From positions 1 through 38,603 of the forward strand of contig JALWYU010000097.1 of assembly GCA_026992635.1 (NCBI GenBank): a DNA stretch of 38,603 bases, written 5' to 3'. The DNA comes from Bacteroidota bacterium. Lineage in GTDB: Bacteria; Bacteroidota; Bacteroidia; JAADEI01. The translations under genes were made by a program, and so were the position numbers. Under the pieces are notes generated by a model. The model worked only from the letters and a program-made list of their open reading frames with translations. It searched no databases and was not told the origin of the DNA. Below are positions 14,877 through 23,624 of this stretch, in pieces (the stretch's first letter is position 1; every line of letters starts with the position of its first letter).

Positions 14877-16604
14877 ATGGCGCGACAGGGGGGATGGGCG
14901 CAGACGATCCCTGTCATTCAACGATGGCTCTTGCCAATAGGTTTGGCACTGATTTCCCTGCATACTGCATGGACGCAGCAACATGTAACCCTCCTGGATA
15001 CCGTACCCATCCGCTATCGGCACACACCCGGTATTCACCTGCAAATTCGCCCTTACCAGACTATGATGATGGGCTGGGCTTCATTTCCTGCATTATGGCT
15101 GGTGGCACGTATGCCGTATCTCGCCCAGGCAGACCTGAACATTCGGGGATTACCTTTTGAGTCTTCCCGACCACGAATCGGCAACATAGAACTCTACGAC
15201 CCCCAAACCGGACACCACAACCTGAATCTTCCGGCAGGACGACTGGCAACCCACCTCTACTGGCAGGGGAATCACATTACACTCCAGCCACAAATCCGGC
15301 AACCAGCAATTCTCACAGAGGGAAGCCTCTGGCTCCAAAACCCCAACCGAACTGTTTATCCTGTGCTCTACCAGGAAATGGCATTGCCCCCATTCCACCT
15401 GGGATGGGCAACAACCCAGCCACTTACACTGTTCTGGCTGAGCTATTTGCCTGACCCCAACACCTGGCTCGGCATCCGTTACAATGATTTTGATGCAACC
15501 GGAATGTACGCCCCCACAACCGTACTACCCGTCGCCCGGGAACAAACTGCTGTCCTGCTCATGTATATCCGACGGAACACCTGGGAAGGTCTCACCCGAT
15601 TCCACCACGACCAATTTCAGTACACCTATGTAAGCGCCGCAAAAGACACTTACTATCTGGAGAATCGCCACTGGACCTGGCGCTCAACCTGGCGCATCTA
15701 CCAAGCCTGGACACACAAATTGAAGACGTACGTATTGTTCACCGTAGATGGCATTGCCAACCAAAAGGTGCTGGATGCCACAGGCAATCCATTCGTTTAC
15801 CGTCTACTGCCCGGGGGTGGACTGATTGGCCATCTTCGCCAGCGCTGGCAAATCCAGATGCAAATCCAGTGGTCTTCGCTTGCCCACTTCTGGTTACCTC
15901 AGGGCGCAATTGTTTATCGCCACCCTCTGCAAAAGTCGCATACCGCAAGGAATGAACAGGCAAAGCCAGTGGCTTTCCTGGTCGCACGACTGGGCTATGC
16001 CGGACGGTTCGCCTCTTTCAATGAACGGTACTATACGGATCCGGTCCATCGTCCCGACAACCAGGGTATCCCTGAACAATGGGCGTATCTCCACATAGAA
16101 GTTTTACACACCCGGCGATTCCAAATCACAGCCCTGACACGTTACTTTACCGCACTGCGTGATTGGGTCTGGCAATCTGCTGATCGCCAGTGGCAAGCCC
16201 AAACCCTTAACCACATCTGGTTCGCAGGCATAGAAGGACTTGTCCGAATCCATCCATCTATACACCTTTCCGGCACATTCTATCGGTTCTTCCTGCCGGA
16301 CAGCATCATGCAATCCCTCAAATATGTGGGGCGCACACCCCTGATCAAAGTGGGACTCCTCACCGCCTGGGGTGAATTCGTCTATCTCTACCAGCCATGG
16401 AGCACCCATCAACAACACGCCTGGCTCGTGAATGTCTATCTGCCCATTTACTGGCGCCACTGGACATGCACCATTGGAATTCGCGACTTACTTCAGCAAT
16501 ACCAGCCCACACCCTGGCAACCACCCTACCGGCTTATCTTCCTCAATCTTGTTTACCGCTTGCCCAAACCCGCAACCCAAATCAGTACCGAATCTCGCCA
16601 GTAA
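14877..16604 (+). CDS. TonB-receptor-like outer membrane protein
   Basis: This 575-residue protein has a signal peptide (LLPIGLALISLHTAWTQQ). A short plug-like region includes ADLNIRGLPFESSRP and IGNIELYDPQTGHH, resembling the 'IRG...iDG' segment of TonB-dependent receptor plugs. The rest is rich in aromatic alternating strands (LMYIRRNTWEGLTRFHHDQF, VYLPIYWRHWTCTIGIRDLL), consistent with a beta barrel. It ends just after a strand-like LIFLNLVYRL. No carboxypeptidase-like N-domain or SusD partner is present. The barrel is smaller than typical receptors (700-1000 residues), so it may be a reduced receptor or another porin. Substrate is unknown. Its end overlaps the convergent SPOR gene by 52 bp. 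Confidence 0.6.
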   Translation: MARQGGWAQTIPVIQRWLLPIGLALISLHTAWTQQHVTLLDTVPIRYRHTPGIHLQIRPYQTMMMGWASFPALWLVARMPYLAQADLNIRGLPFESSRPRIGNIELYDPQTGHHNLNLPAGRLATHLYWQGNHITLQPQIRQPAILTEGSLWLQNPNRTVYPVLYQEMALPPFHLGWATTQPLTLFWLSYLPDPNTWLGIRYNDFDATGMYAPTTVLPVAREQTAVLLMYIRRNTWEGLTRFHHDQFQYTYVSAAKDTYYLENRHWTWRSTWRIYQAWTHKLKTYVLFTVDGIANQKVLDATGNPFVYRLLPGGGLIGHLRQRWQIQMQIQWSSLAHFWLPQGAIVYRHPLQKSHTARNEQAKPVAFLVARLGYAGRFASFNERYYTDPVHRPDNQGIPEQWAYLHIEVLHTRRFQITALTRYFTALRDWVWQSADRQWQAQTLNHIWFAGIEGLVRIHPSIHLSGTFYRFFLPDSIMQSLKYVGRTPLIKVGLLTAWGEFVYLYQPWSTHQQHAWLVNVYLPIYWRHWTCTIGIRDLLQQYQPTPWQPPYRLIFLNLVYRLPKPATQISTESRQ

Positions 16605-17677
16605 AGCACCCAGGCATCCGGTACAACGCCAGACTGACGCAGGGAATCAGCAAGGGTTCGTGCAGAACGCCTGTCCATCGGGCCTATAGCCAGCCGAACC
16701 CGCTCCCCTCCACGACGACGCAAAACTTTCAACACGTGGCCCACAACCGAATCTCGGGCATGTAACCACAACGCGAACTTTTGAGGTAGACGTAACGCCT
16801 GAACACGGCGTGCCGAAGCCACCACCACATAATACCCCGGCAAGTACTGAATGGAATCCACCAATTGCTGTCTACCACGATCTAAGGCATTTCCCCCAAA
16901 CGACGACACCAGATCAGAGTCAACAGCTTGGGAGGACGTGTCCACAACCACCAGACTATCCTTCACGTGCCCACCGCCCCCATAACGACGCAACAACGCA
17001 TGAACTTGCTGAAGAACACTATCAGGAGGGTACGAGACAGATTGCTCCCCTTCTTCACGGGCAGGTGTCAGAAACGTCTTCCACTGAACCCAGACTTTTT
17101 GCCAATCCCCACCGGACCACCACCACAACTGAAGAACCAGACCTGCCAAACCCAGAAAAACCAGAACCACCAAACTCGCCAGCAAAAAAGAACGCATCCG
17201 ACCGGAACGCACCGCCGACGCAGAGGCAGACATCCCCACCCCTTCGTGCAGTGCGGGTTGTCCAATTCCGGCTGAAGGCAAAGAAGCAAATAGCGTGCCA
17301 CCCCATGCCGGTGAAGGAAACACCTCTGGCTCCAGCAAAAACCATTCTCCATTCACAACACCAAACGTGCCCAGATACGGCACAGTAAACCAGAGTGCCT
17401 CTTTATGCACACTTTTTAACGTCTGAACAGTGCGATCCAGCCAGGACGCCGATAACTGACTCTGTTCCAGTAAACGAAGCAAAACACCACTGGTCGGAAC
17501 CGACGGACGCCACCGAAAACCCACCCAGGCATACTGACCCCCTTCATTCAACCAGAATTCCCCCAAACCATATACCTGAACACGCCTGTACAACAGCACG
17601 CTCATCCGGATTAACCTGCCTAAGACAGCTTCCGCTGAGGCTGTGTCTTCCATGCCGCCCACCACCTTTTTGTACAT
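16553..17677 (-). CDS. HU-CCDC81-like / SPOR-domain membrane protein
   Basis: The protein has about 374 residues from the ATG at 17677 (MYKKVVGGMEDTASAEAV). I reject the track start at 17866 because it runs into the divergent arginine decarboxylase gene. The N-terminal part has YRRVQVYGLGEFWLNEGG and LWFTVPYLGTFGVVNGEWFL, which fit the paired HU-CCDC81-type domains of Bacteroidota SPOR proteins. One membrane helix follows (SFLLASLVVLVFLGLAGLVL). The C-terminal region (YYVVVASARRVQALRLPQKF to VVPDAWVLYW) fits a SPOR fold, which binds glycan strands lacking stem peptides at division sites. It likely spans the inner membrane with SPOR in the periplasm. The ATG at 17653 is an alternative start. 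The coding strand is strikingly G/T-rich. Confidence 0.7.
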   Translation of the reverse strand: MYKKVVGGMEDTASAEAVLGRLIRMSVLLYRRVQVYGLGEFWLNEGGQYAWVGFRWRPSVPTSGVLLRLLEQSQLSASWLDRTVQTLKSVHKEALWFTVPYLGTFGVVNGEWFLLEPEVFPSPAWGGTLFASLPSAGIGQPALHEGVGMSASASAVRSGRMRSFLLASLVVLVFLGLAGLVLQLWWWSGGDWQKVWVQWKTFLTPAREEGEQSVSYPPDSVLQQVHALLRRYGGGGHVKDSLVVVDTSSQAVDSDLVSSFGGNALDRGRQQLVDSIQYLPGYYVVVASARRVQALRLPQKFALWLHARDSVVGHVLKVLRRRGGERVRLAIGPMDRRSARTLADSLRQSGVVPDAWVLYWRDSVLIWVAGLGKR

Positions 17678-17770
17678 CTCCCCTGAGTGGCTGAAACGAT
17701 TTTTCCTCCACAGAAGTTTTACCTCCTGGAAACGTTTTACCTTTTGATAAGGTACGACAACAAAAGCAAG

Positions 17771-19261
17771 ATGTCCATGCCCGCCCCATCCACCTACTTT
17801 GACCTGATTGACACGACATTTGATTTTCCCCAGGAAGGCATTGAACTCAAGCAGGGTATCCTCCACTTCTACAGCATCAACCTGATGGAACTGATCCGAA
17901 AATATGGTACGCCCCTGCGCGTGTTCTATCTACCGCGCATTGCCCAGCAAATCCAGAATGCCCGACACTGGTTCCACCAGGCTTTTCGCCGATACGGCTA
18001 CACTGGCAAATACCTCTATGCCTACTGCACCAAAAGCTCACACTTCTCGTTCGTTTTATGGGAAGTGCTCCGCCACAACGTCCACCTGGAAATCTCCCAT
18101 ACGAACGACCTGGCAATCGTGGAATGGCTCTGGAAAAAAGGCTGGATCAATCAGGATATCCTCATTATCGCTAATGGATACAAAGAGCGAGCATACGCCG
18201 AACGGATCCGAGCCCTCTATCAGGCTGGCTTCCGAAACCTCATCCCCGTCTTAGACGACATTAACGAACTGGAATACTACGAAGGACTGGAACCTCCCAT
18301 CCAGATTGGCATCCGAATCGCCGCCGAAGAAGAACCCACCTTTGAATTCTATACTTCCCGACTGGGGATCCGCCCCTCCGAAATCATTCCCTTCTACCAG
18401 CAACGCATCCGGAACCATCCATCCGTCCGCCTCCGTATGCTCCACTTCTTCATCAACACAGGGATTCAGGATAGCCCCTACTACTGGAGTGAGTTTTCGC
18501 GGGCACTGGAAATGTACATTGCCCTTCGGGATTTGTGTCCCGACCTGGATATGTTCAACATTGGAGGGGGATTCCCCGTACGAAATACCCTGCGCTTCCT
18601 GTACAATTACGAGGAAATTGTGGATGAAATTGTGTCGCAGATTCATCAGCGCTGTGCCCAGGAAAATATTCCCGACCCCCACCTCATCACCGAATTCGGA
18701 ACATTCACTGTAGGCGAAGCCGGCGCACACCTCTTCCAGGTACTGGGCGAAAAAATCCAGAACGACGCCGAACGCTGGTACATGCTCAATGGCTCCATCA
18801 TGCAATACATTCCCGATACCTGGGGACTGGGCGAACGATTCATCGTCTTACCCGTCAACTATTGGGACAAACCCTATCAGCGCGTGAATTTGGGCGGACT
18901 TTCTTGCGATGCCCACGACTATTACAACTCAGAAGTCCACCTCAACCATGTTTTCCTGCCCATCCTGCCCGAAAACCCACAGGAAGAGCCCCTCTACGTG
19001 GCATTTCTGCACACGGGTGCTTACCAGGATGCCCTCGCCGGATTCGGTGGCATCCAGCATTGCCTGATCCCCGCACCGCGCTACCTGGTCATCTATCAGG
19101 ACGACGAAGGACAACTCCACCACTGGCTCTTTGCCGAGCCCACCTCCTCAGAAGCCATGCTTAACCTCCTGGGTTACCACCAGGATAACCCCCTCCCAAC
19201 CCCTGCACAATCCAGAACACCCGCTGGAACGTACGAACAAATCCTGATCCAGGAACTATGA
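17771..19261 (+). CDS. speA: Arginine decarboxylase, Bacteroidota type (PLP fold III)
   Basis: Converts arginine to agmatine and CO2, the first step of polyamine synthesis. The sequence follows the Bacteroidota form: YFDLIDTTFDFPQEGIEL at the start, YAYCTKSSHFSFVLWEVL holding the probable PLP lysine, GIRIAAEEEPTFEFYTSRLG, MLHFFINTGIQDSPYYW, FNIGGGFPV, TEFGTFTVGEAG, GGLSCDAHDYYNSE with the decarboxylase Cys-Asp region, and AFLHTGAYQD near the end. At 496 residues it fits this shorter group rather than the ~630-residue enterobacterial SpeA. I chose the ATG at 17771 because the family starts just before the FDLI motif; the track start at 17687 adds unrelated sequence. It leads a rightward run and overlaps thpR by four bases (ATGA). 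Confidence 0.88.
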   Translation: MSMPAPSTYFDLIDTTFDFPQEGIELKQGILHFYSINLMELIRKYGTPLRVFYLPRIAQQIQNARHWFHQAFRRYGYTGKYLYAYCTKSSHFSFVLWEVLRHNVHLEISHTNDLAIVEWLWKKGWINQDILIIANGYKERAYAERIRALYQAGFRNLIPVLDDINELEYYEGLEPPIQIGIRIAAEEEPTFEFYTSRLGIRPSEIIPFYQQRIRNHPSVRLRMLHFFINTGIQDSPYYWSEFSRALEMYIALRDLCPDLDMFNIGGGFPVRNTLRFLYNYEEIVDEIVSQIHQRCAQENIPDPHLITEFGTFTVGEAGAHLFQVLGEKIQNDAERWYMLNGSIMQYIPDTWGLGERFIVLPVNYWDKPYQRVNLGGLSCDAHDYYNSEVHLNHVFLPILPENPQEEPLYVAFLHTGAYQDALAGFGGIQHCLIPAPRYLVIYQDDEGQLHHWLFAEPTSSEAMLNLLGYHQDNPLPTPAQSRTPAGTYEQILIQEL

Positions 19262-19887
19262 CATCCGAAAGCCACAAACCCTCAACCCAAAAACTCCGGC
19301 TTTTCCTGGGATTTGAAATTCCTCAATCCCTGCAGAATCGGTTGAAGGAGCTGCAAACGCGGTTAGCGCCGCGCCTCGTCAACCGACTACCCGCATTCCG
19401 ATGGATGGAACCTGCCGCCTGGCATATCACTGCCCTCTTCCTCGGGCACGTCCCTGCAGAGCTTTTGCCCGAGATCGTCCGAAAAGTCCAGCAGGTTACC
19501 GATATTACACCGGCTTTTACCCTGAAGCCACGAACCCTGACATGGGCTCCCCCCTCCCATAACCAGCGCTACCGGATGCTGTGGGTCTACTTTGAGGAGT
19601 CGGAACCCATGGAAACGCTCGTCTTTGCCCTGTACCATGCCTTAGCACGCATCTGTCCGGAAGTGGATAAGCCCCGCGTACCGGTCTATCCCCATGTTAC
19701 CTTGGCACGATTTGGATGGACACCCTTAGCACGGCTCCCCTCCTTAGAAGCACTGGGCTACCATCAGCCTGTGCCTGCCCGCGAACTGATCTTATGGCAA
19801 TCGCGCTTGCGCCCGGCAAGAAATGAAACCCGATACCTGCCCCTGCACCGTTTTCAACTGAGCGCCCCCGCCCAGCACCCCGCTTAA
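19258..19887 (+). CDS. thpR: RNA 2',3'-cyclic phosphodiesterase ThpR (2H/LigT family)
   Basis: This 209-residue cytoplasmic enzyme of the 2H phosphoesterase family hydrolyses RNA 2',3'-cyclic phosphates. The fold opens with LRLFLGFEIPQSLQNRL. The two catalytic HxT motifs are WHITALFLG (His56, Thr58) and YPHVTLARF (His146, Thr148), spaced as expected. The length is normal. It overlaps the arginine decarboxylase stop by four bases, so the two are translationally coupled, although no functional link is obvious. The natural RNA substrate is not known for most members. Confidence 0.9.
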   Translation: MTSESHKPSTQKLRLFLGFEIPQSLQNRLKELQTRLAPRLVNRLPAFRWMEPAAWHITALFLGHVPAELLPEIVRKVQQVTDITPAFTLKPRTLTWAPPSHNQRYRMLWVYFEESEPMETLVFALYHALARICPEVDKPRVPVYPHVTLARFGWTPLARLPSLEALGYHQPVPARELILWQSRLRPARNETRYLPLHRFQLSAPAQHPA

Positions 19888-19915
19888 TTCACTGCTTAAC
19901 AGAAAGTTTTCACGA

Positions 19916-21190
19916 ATGGCAAAAAACCACCACCACCACCCAGCCACCACACAATGGATCAACCAGGCTGAACAATTGCTCAATGACTTTCAAGAAACAG
20001 CCATAGCCGTTCGCCATCACCTGCACAAGTACCCCGACCTATCTGGCGAAGAAGAAAACACAGTCCGCTACCTCAAAAAAATCCTTCAACAGCAACTACC
20101 TGACCGTACAGAATTCTGGCAACCCCTGCCCAACGCACTGATTATCGCCCTGCCCGCCACCAATCGCTCCAACCCCAACCCTGAACACCAAGCCATTGCA
20201 TTGCGTGCCGACCTGGATGCCCTCCCCATCCAGGAACAAACCCAGGTAGAATGGGCAAGCACCCACCCCAACAAAATGCACGCCTGCGGACACGACGTAC
20301 ACACTGCCGGACTGGTCTTAGCCCTCATTGTCCTTGCCCGCCTGCCCCGAACGAAACAACTCGTGGCGATCTTCCAGCCCAGTGAAGAGCGTGCACCCGG
20401 TGGCGCCTACCAGCTGATTCAACAGGGATTGCTCCAGCGCTTCCCAATCCAGATTATTGGCGCAGGACATGTAGATCCCAACCTGCCATTGGGTACCTTG
20501 GGTATCCGTGCTGGTCCCTTTCTGGCGTCTGCCCATGAATGGAAAATCACTTTTCGCGGGGAAGGAGGACACGCAACCCTGCCCCACCAGTGTAAAGGCA
20601 ATGCCCTCACCTGTGCTATCCAGTTCTGGCAGGCGATTCAGGCACGCCACACCCACTGGCACCCACCTTTGGAGCCCATCCTCCTGCATCTGGGTATTTT
20701 GCAAGCGGGCAGCGCACCCAACATCATTCCCGGACAAGCGTTTTTGCATGGCACCCTTCGGACGTTCTCAGACGAGGTCCGTGCACGCATTTTGAAGGAG
20801 ATGGTCGCAGTTGCCCGACAGGTCGCAACGCTCCATGGATGCACCTTTGAAGCCCATCTTCCCACAGGCTATCCAGTCCTGGTCAATGACCCCTACTACA
20901 CTGCGCACTGGCGGAAAATCGTTGGACAACTGCCCTGGTTTCAAGGGCGTATCCAGGAAGTGCCACCACGGATGGGTGCCGATGACTTTGCCTGGTATAC
21001 ACAGCATGTACCTGGCGTATACTGGCGTGTGGGCGTGCGTACGGATGAGAAAGCAACCCACTATCCTCTTCACCACCCCGCATTTTTACCTTCAGACGAG
21101 GCAGTTCTGTGGATGGCACGCGCCTTCCTCAGTGCATTTTTTGCTTTCCAGCACATTGCTCCGGAAAATCAAGACGAAAACAAACCATAA
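19916..21190 (+). CDS. M20-family amidohydrolase (N-acyl-amino acid / hippurate hydrolase type)
   Basis: This 424-residue metal-dependent hydrolase would release the amino acid from an N-acyl or related amide. The M20D motifs are RHHLHKYPDLSGEE near the N-terminus, ALRADLDALPIQE, MHACGHDVHTAG (Cys124, His126), FQPSEERAPGGA (Glu157, Glu158), GAGHVDPNLPLGTLG with a metal or active-site His, and a lid domain containing GEGGHATLPHQC. The C-terminal MGADDFAWY corresponds to the usual SEDF motif. An unusual natural run of four histidines follows MAKN, encoded within an (ACC)n-type repeat. It lies 28 bp after thpR and 31 bp before the YbaB-like gene in the same run. Substrate cannot be fixed from sequence. 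Confidence 0.85.
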   Translation: MAKNHHHHPATTQWINQAEQLLNDFQETAIAVRHHLHKYPDLSGEEENTVRYLKKILQQQLPDRTEFWQPLPNALIIALPATNRSNPNPEHQAIALRADLDALPIQEQTQVEWASTHPNKMHACGHDVHTAGLVLALIVLARLPRTKQLVAIFQPSEERAPGGAYQLIQQGLLQRFPIQIIGAGHVDPNLPLGTLGIRAGPFLASAHEWKITFRGEGGHATLPHQCKGNALTCAIQFWQAIQARHTHWHPPLEPILLHLGILQAGSAPNIIPGQAFLHGTLRTFSDEVRARILKEMVAVARQVATLHGCTFEAHLPTGYPVLVNDPYYTAHWRKIVGQLPWFQGRIQEVPPRMGADDFAWYTQHVPGVYWRVGVRTDEKATHYPLHHPAFLPSDEAVLWMARAFLSAFFAFQHIAPENQDENKP

Positions 21191-21221
21191 AGCCGTTATC
21201 CCTGAAAAAAACGGAAACATC

Positions 21222-21584
21222 ATGTTTGGCTCACTGAAACTGCTCGGCGAACTCGGAAAAATTGAAGAAAAACTCAAGAAAGCACGGGAACGAATCGCAA
21301 ATCTGGAAGTGCGCATCCGCGTTGCAGACGGGCAGGTAGAACTCATCATGGATGGATTCAAACGAATACGGCGCTTAACACTCCACGAAGAAATCAAACA
21401 AAAACCTGCCGGGGAAATCGCCCGACTTATCCATGAAGCCTTCAACGAAGCCTCTACCACCGTAGAACAGCAGGTTGTCCTTATCCTCCAGGAAGAACTG
21501 GGGGCACTCCTGGAAAACGTACCCGGACTGGATGCACGCATGCTTTTACCTGGCTTGACCAGTCCCTCCGAAAAACCCAACTAA
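21222..21584 (+). CDS. YbaB/EbfC-like nucleoid-associated protein
   Basis: Starting at the ATG at 21222 (MFGSLKLLGELGKIEEKLKK) the protein is 120 residues, close to the usual YbaB/EbfC size. The track ORF from 20811 is an over-extension into the amidohydrolase gene. A helical N-terminus leads to a short beta region (VRIRVADGQVELIMDGFKRI) and a long C-terminal helix (EIARLIHEAFNEASTTVEQQ). This is the YbaB order, in which dimers bind DNA non-specifically. In many bacteria ybaB adjoins dnaX-recR; here it lies just before dxs. Assignment is by pattern only, and a related small DUF family is the main alternative. Confidence 0.65.
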   Translation: MFGSLKLLGELGKIEEKLKKARERIANLEVRIRVADGQVELIMDGFKRIRRLTLHEEIKQKPAGEIARLIHEAFNEASTTVEQQVVLILQEELGALLENVPGLDARMLLPGLTSPSEKPN

Positions 21585-21623
21585 CCGACTAACTGAGGCA
21601 ATCCACGAATAGTCAGCCAAAAT

Positions 21624-23609
21624 ATGATGAGGATGGGCGAACCGGTCACTCCCGGTGAATTGCTGGCACAGATCAATTCGCCCGACGATCTGAGAAAACT
21701 TCCTCTGGAAGCCCTGCCCCGTCTCTGCGATGAACTGCGCGATTTCCTGATCCGGCAAATTGCACAGGTGGGTGGACACTTTGGCGCCAGTCTGGGCGTC
21801 GTAGAGCTGACCGTTGCCCTCCACTATGTGTTTCGCACGCCCTACGACCTCATCGTATGGGATGTGGGACACCAGGCATACGGACACAAAGTCCTGACAG
21901 GTCGCCGGGACCAGCTCCACACCATTCGGCAATGGGGTGGAATCAGTGGTTTCCCCGTGCGCAGTGAAAGTCCCTATGATACGTTTGGCGTGGGGCATTC
22001 GTCCACATCCATCGCTGCAGGGGTGGGGATGGCAATTGCGGCACGCCTCAAAGGTGAACACGACCGCGTTGTCGTCACCGTGATTGGAGATGGTGCGCTT
22101 ACGGCGGGGCTCGCCTACGAAGGACTGAACAATGCGGGTGCCCATCCCGATATCAACCTACTCATCATTCTGAACGACAACCGAATGTCTATAGACCCCA
22201 ATGTGGGGGCACTGGTCCAGTACCTGACTGATCTGACCACCACTTCTCTTTACAACCGCGTGCGTGAAGAAATCTGGCGCCTCCTTGGAAAACTCTCTAT
22301 TCGGGGAACGCAATTACGGGATCTGGCATCGCGTCTGGAAACCTCCATCAAATCATTCCTTTCAAAACGGAGTAATCTCTTTGAAGCACTGGGCATCCGG
22401 TACTTTGGTCCGGAAGATGGACACGATGTCATTCGCCTGGTTCAGGTCCTCCAGGATTTGAAAAACCTCAAGGGACCCCGAATCCTCCACCTGGTTACCG
22501 TCAAAGGAAAAGGGTATCCGCCTGCCGAAAAAGACCAGGTGAAATGGCATTCTACAGGTAGGTTTGATGTCCGTACGGGCAAGCCCTTAGACCGCAAAAA
22601 AGAACCTGCCCCACCCAAGTACCAGGACGTCTTCGGTAAAACCATCATTGAACTGGCGAAAGCCAACCCGCGAATCGTTGCCATCACCCCGGCAATGCCT
22701 ACGGGCTCATCCCTGGTCTGGATGATGAAGGAAATGCCCGACCGCGCCTTTGACGTGGGCATTGCCGAGCAATTTGCCGTCACCTTTGCCGCCGGACTGG
22801 CGACCCAGGGTCTGCTTCCCTATGTGGCAATTTACTCCACGTTTTTACAGCGTGCCTATGACCAGCTCATTCACGATGTGGCACTTCAGGATCTCCATGT
22901 GGTCTTTTGCATAGATCGGGCGGGGCTGGTCGGCGCCGACGGACCCACACACCATGGCGCTTTTGATATTGCCTATACACGATGTGTGCCCAACATGATT
23001 GTCTGTGCCCCTGCAAACGAAGCTGAGCTCCGCCACTTACTGTACACAGCCCAGCTGGATACGCCAGATCATCGCCACCCCTGGGCAATCCGCTATCCTC
23101 GCGGACAGGGCGTACTTATTGACTGGCACGTCCCCTTTGAAGAAATCCCCATTGGAAAAGGCACAGTCCTCCAGGAAGGGGAAGACCTCGCTATCATCGC
23201 TTATGGGCATGCCGTGAACTTTGCGCTCGCCGCCGCCCGTACGCTGAACGAAAAAGGCATCTATCCCACAGTCGTCAATGCACGGTTCGTCAAACCCTTA
23301 GACGAAGACCTGATAGAAAAAATTGCCCGCACACACCAGTACCTCATCACCGTAGAAGATGGTGTCATTCACGGGGGATTTGGCAGTGCCCTCCTGGAAT
23401 TCCTTGCGCGCAAAGGGTTACACACGCGGGTTCGGGCAATCCGCCTGATGGGTATACCTGACCAGTTCATTCCCCATGGCACGCCCCAACAACAGCATGC
23501 CTACTGCGGATTTGACGCACCTGCAATTGTGCGAACCGCCCTGGATATGCTGGGGGGCTTTACGCCTGTAGAAGACCAGGCAAACGTTACAGAGCGACAG
23601 CAAACGTGA
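21624..23609 (+). CDS. dxs: 1-deoxy-D-xylulose-5-phosphate synthase
   Basis: A cytoplasmic thiamine-diphosphate enzyme that condenses pyruvate and glyceraldehyde-3-phosphate, the entry step of the non-mevalonate isoprenoid pathway. Motifs are GGHFGASLGVVELTVALHYV (His52), DVGHQAYGHKVLTGR, GVGHSSTSIAAGVGMA, the ThDP/Mg site GDGALTAG (155-162) with NDNRMSI, and the second-domain Glu in VGIAEQFAVTFAAGLA. Also present are STFLQRAYDQLIHDVALQ and DRAGLVGADGPTHHGAFD, then the C-terminal transketolase-like domain. The length of 661 residues is slightly above the usual 620-640. Start choices are the ATGs at 21624, 21627 and 21633. It supplies prenyl precursors, which a UbiA enzyme elsewhere in the window would consume. 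Confidence 0.95.
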   Translation: MMRMGEPVTPGELLAQINSPDDLRKLPLEALPRLCDELRDFLIRQIAQVGGHFGASLGVVELTVALHYVFRTPYDLIVWDVGHQAYGHKVLTGRRDQLHTIRQWGGISGFPVRSESPYDTFGVGHSSTSIAAGVGMAIAARLKGEHDRVVVTVIGDGALTAGLAYEGLNNAGAHPDINLLIILNDNRMSIDPNVGALVQYLTDLTTTSLYNRVREEIWRLLGKLSIRGTQLRDLASRLETSIKSFLSKRSNLFEALGIRYFGPEDGHDVIRLVQVLQDLKNLKGPRILHLVTVKGKGYPPAEKDQVKWHSTGRFDVRTGKPLDRKKEPAPPKYQDVFGKTIIELAKANPRIVAITPAMPTGSSLVWMMKEMPDRAFDVGIAEQFAVTFAAGLATQGLLPYVAIYSTFLQRAYDQLIHDVALQDLHVVFCIDRAGLVGADGPTHHGAFDIAYTRCVPNMIVCAPANEAELRHLLYTAQLDTPDHRHPWAIRYPRGQGVLIDWHVPFEEIPIGKGTVLQEGEDLAIIAYGHAVNFALAAARTLNEKGIYPTVVNARFVKPLDEDLIEKIARTHQYLITVEDGVIHGGFGSALLEFLARKGLHTRVRAIRLMGIPDQFIPHGTPQQQHAYCGFDAPAIVRTALDMLGGFTPVEDQANVTERQQT

Positions 23610-23624
23610 ATATTGTCCGGGCAC

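Noticed and set aside
20811-21221. Extended start of the YbaB-like ORF
   Set aside because: The extension lies out of frame inside the amidohydrolase, while the ATG at 21222 gives the expected ~120 residues.
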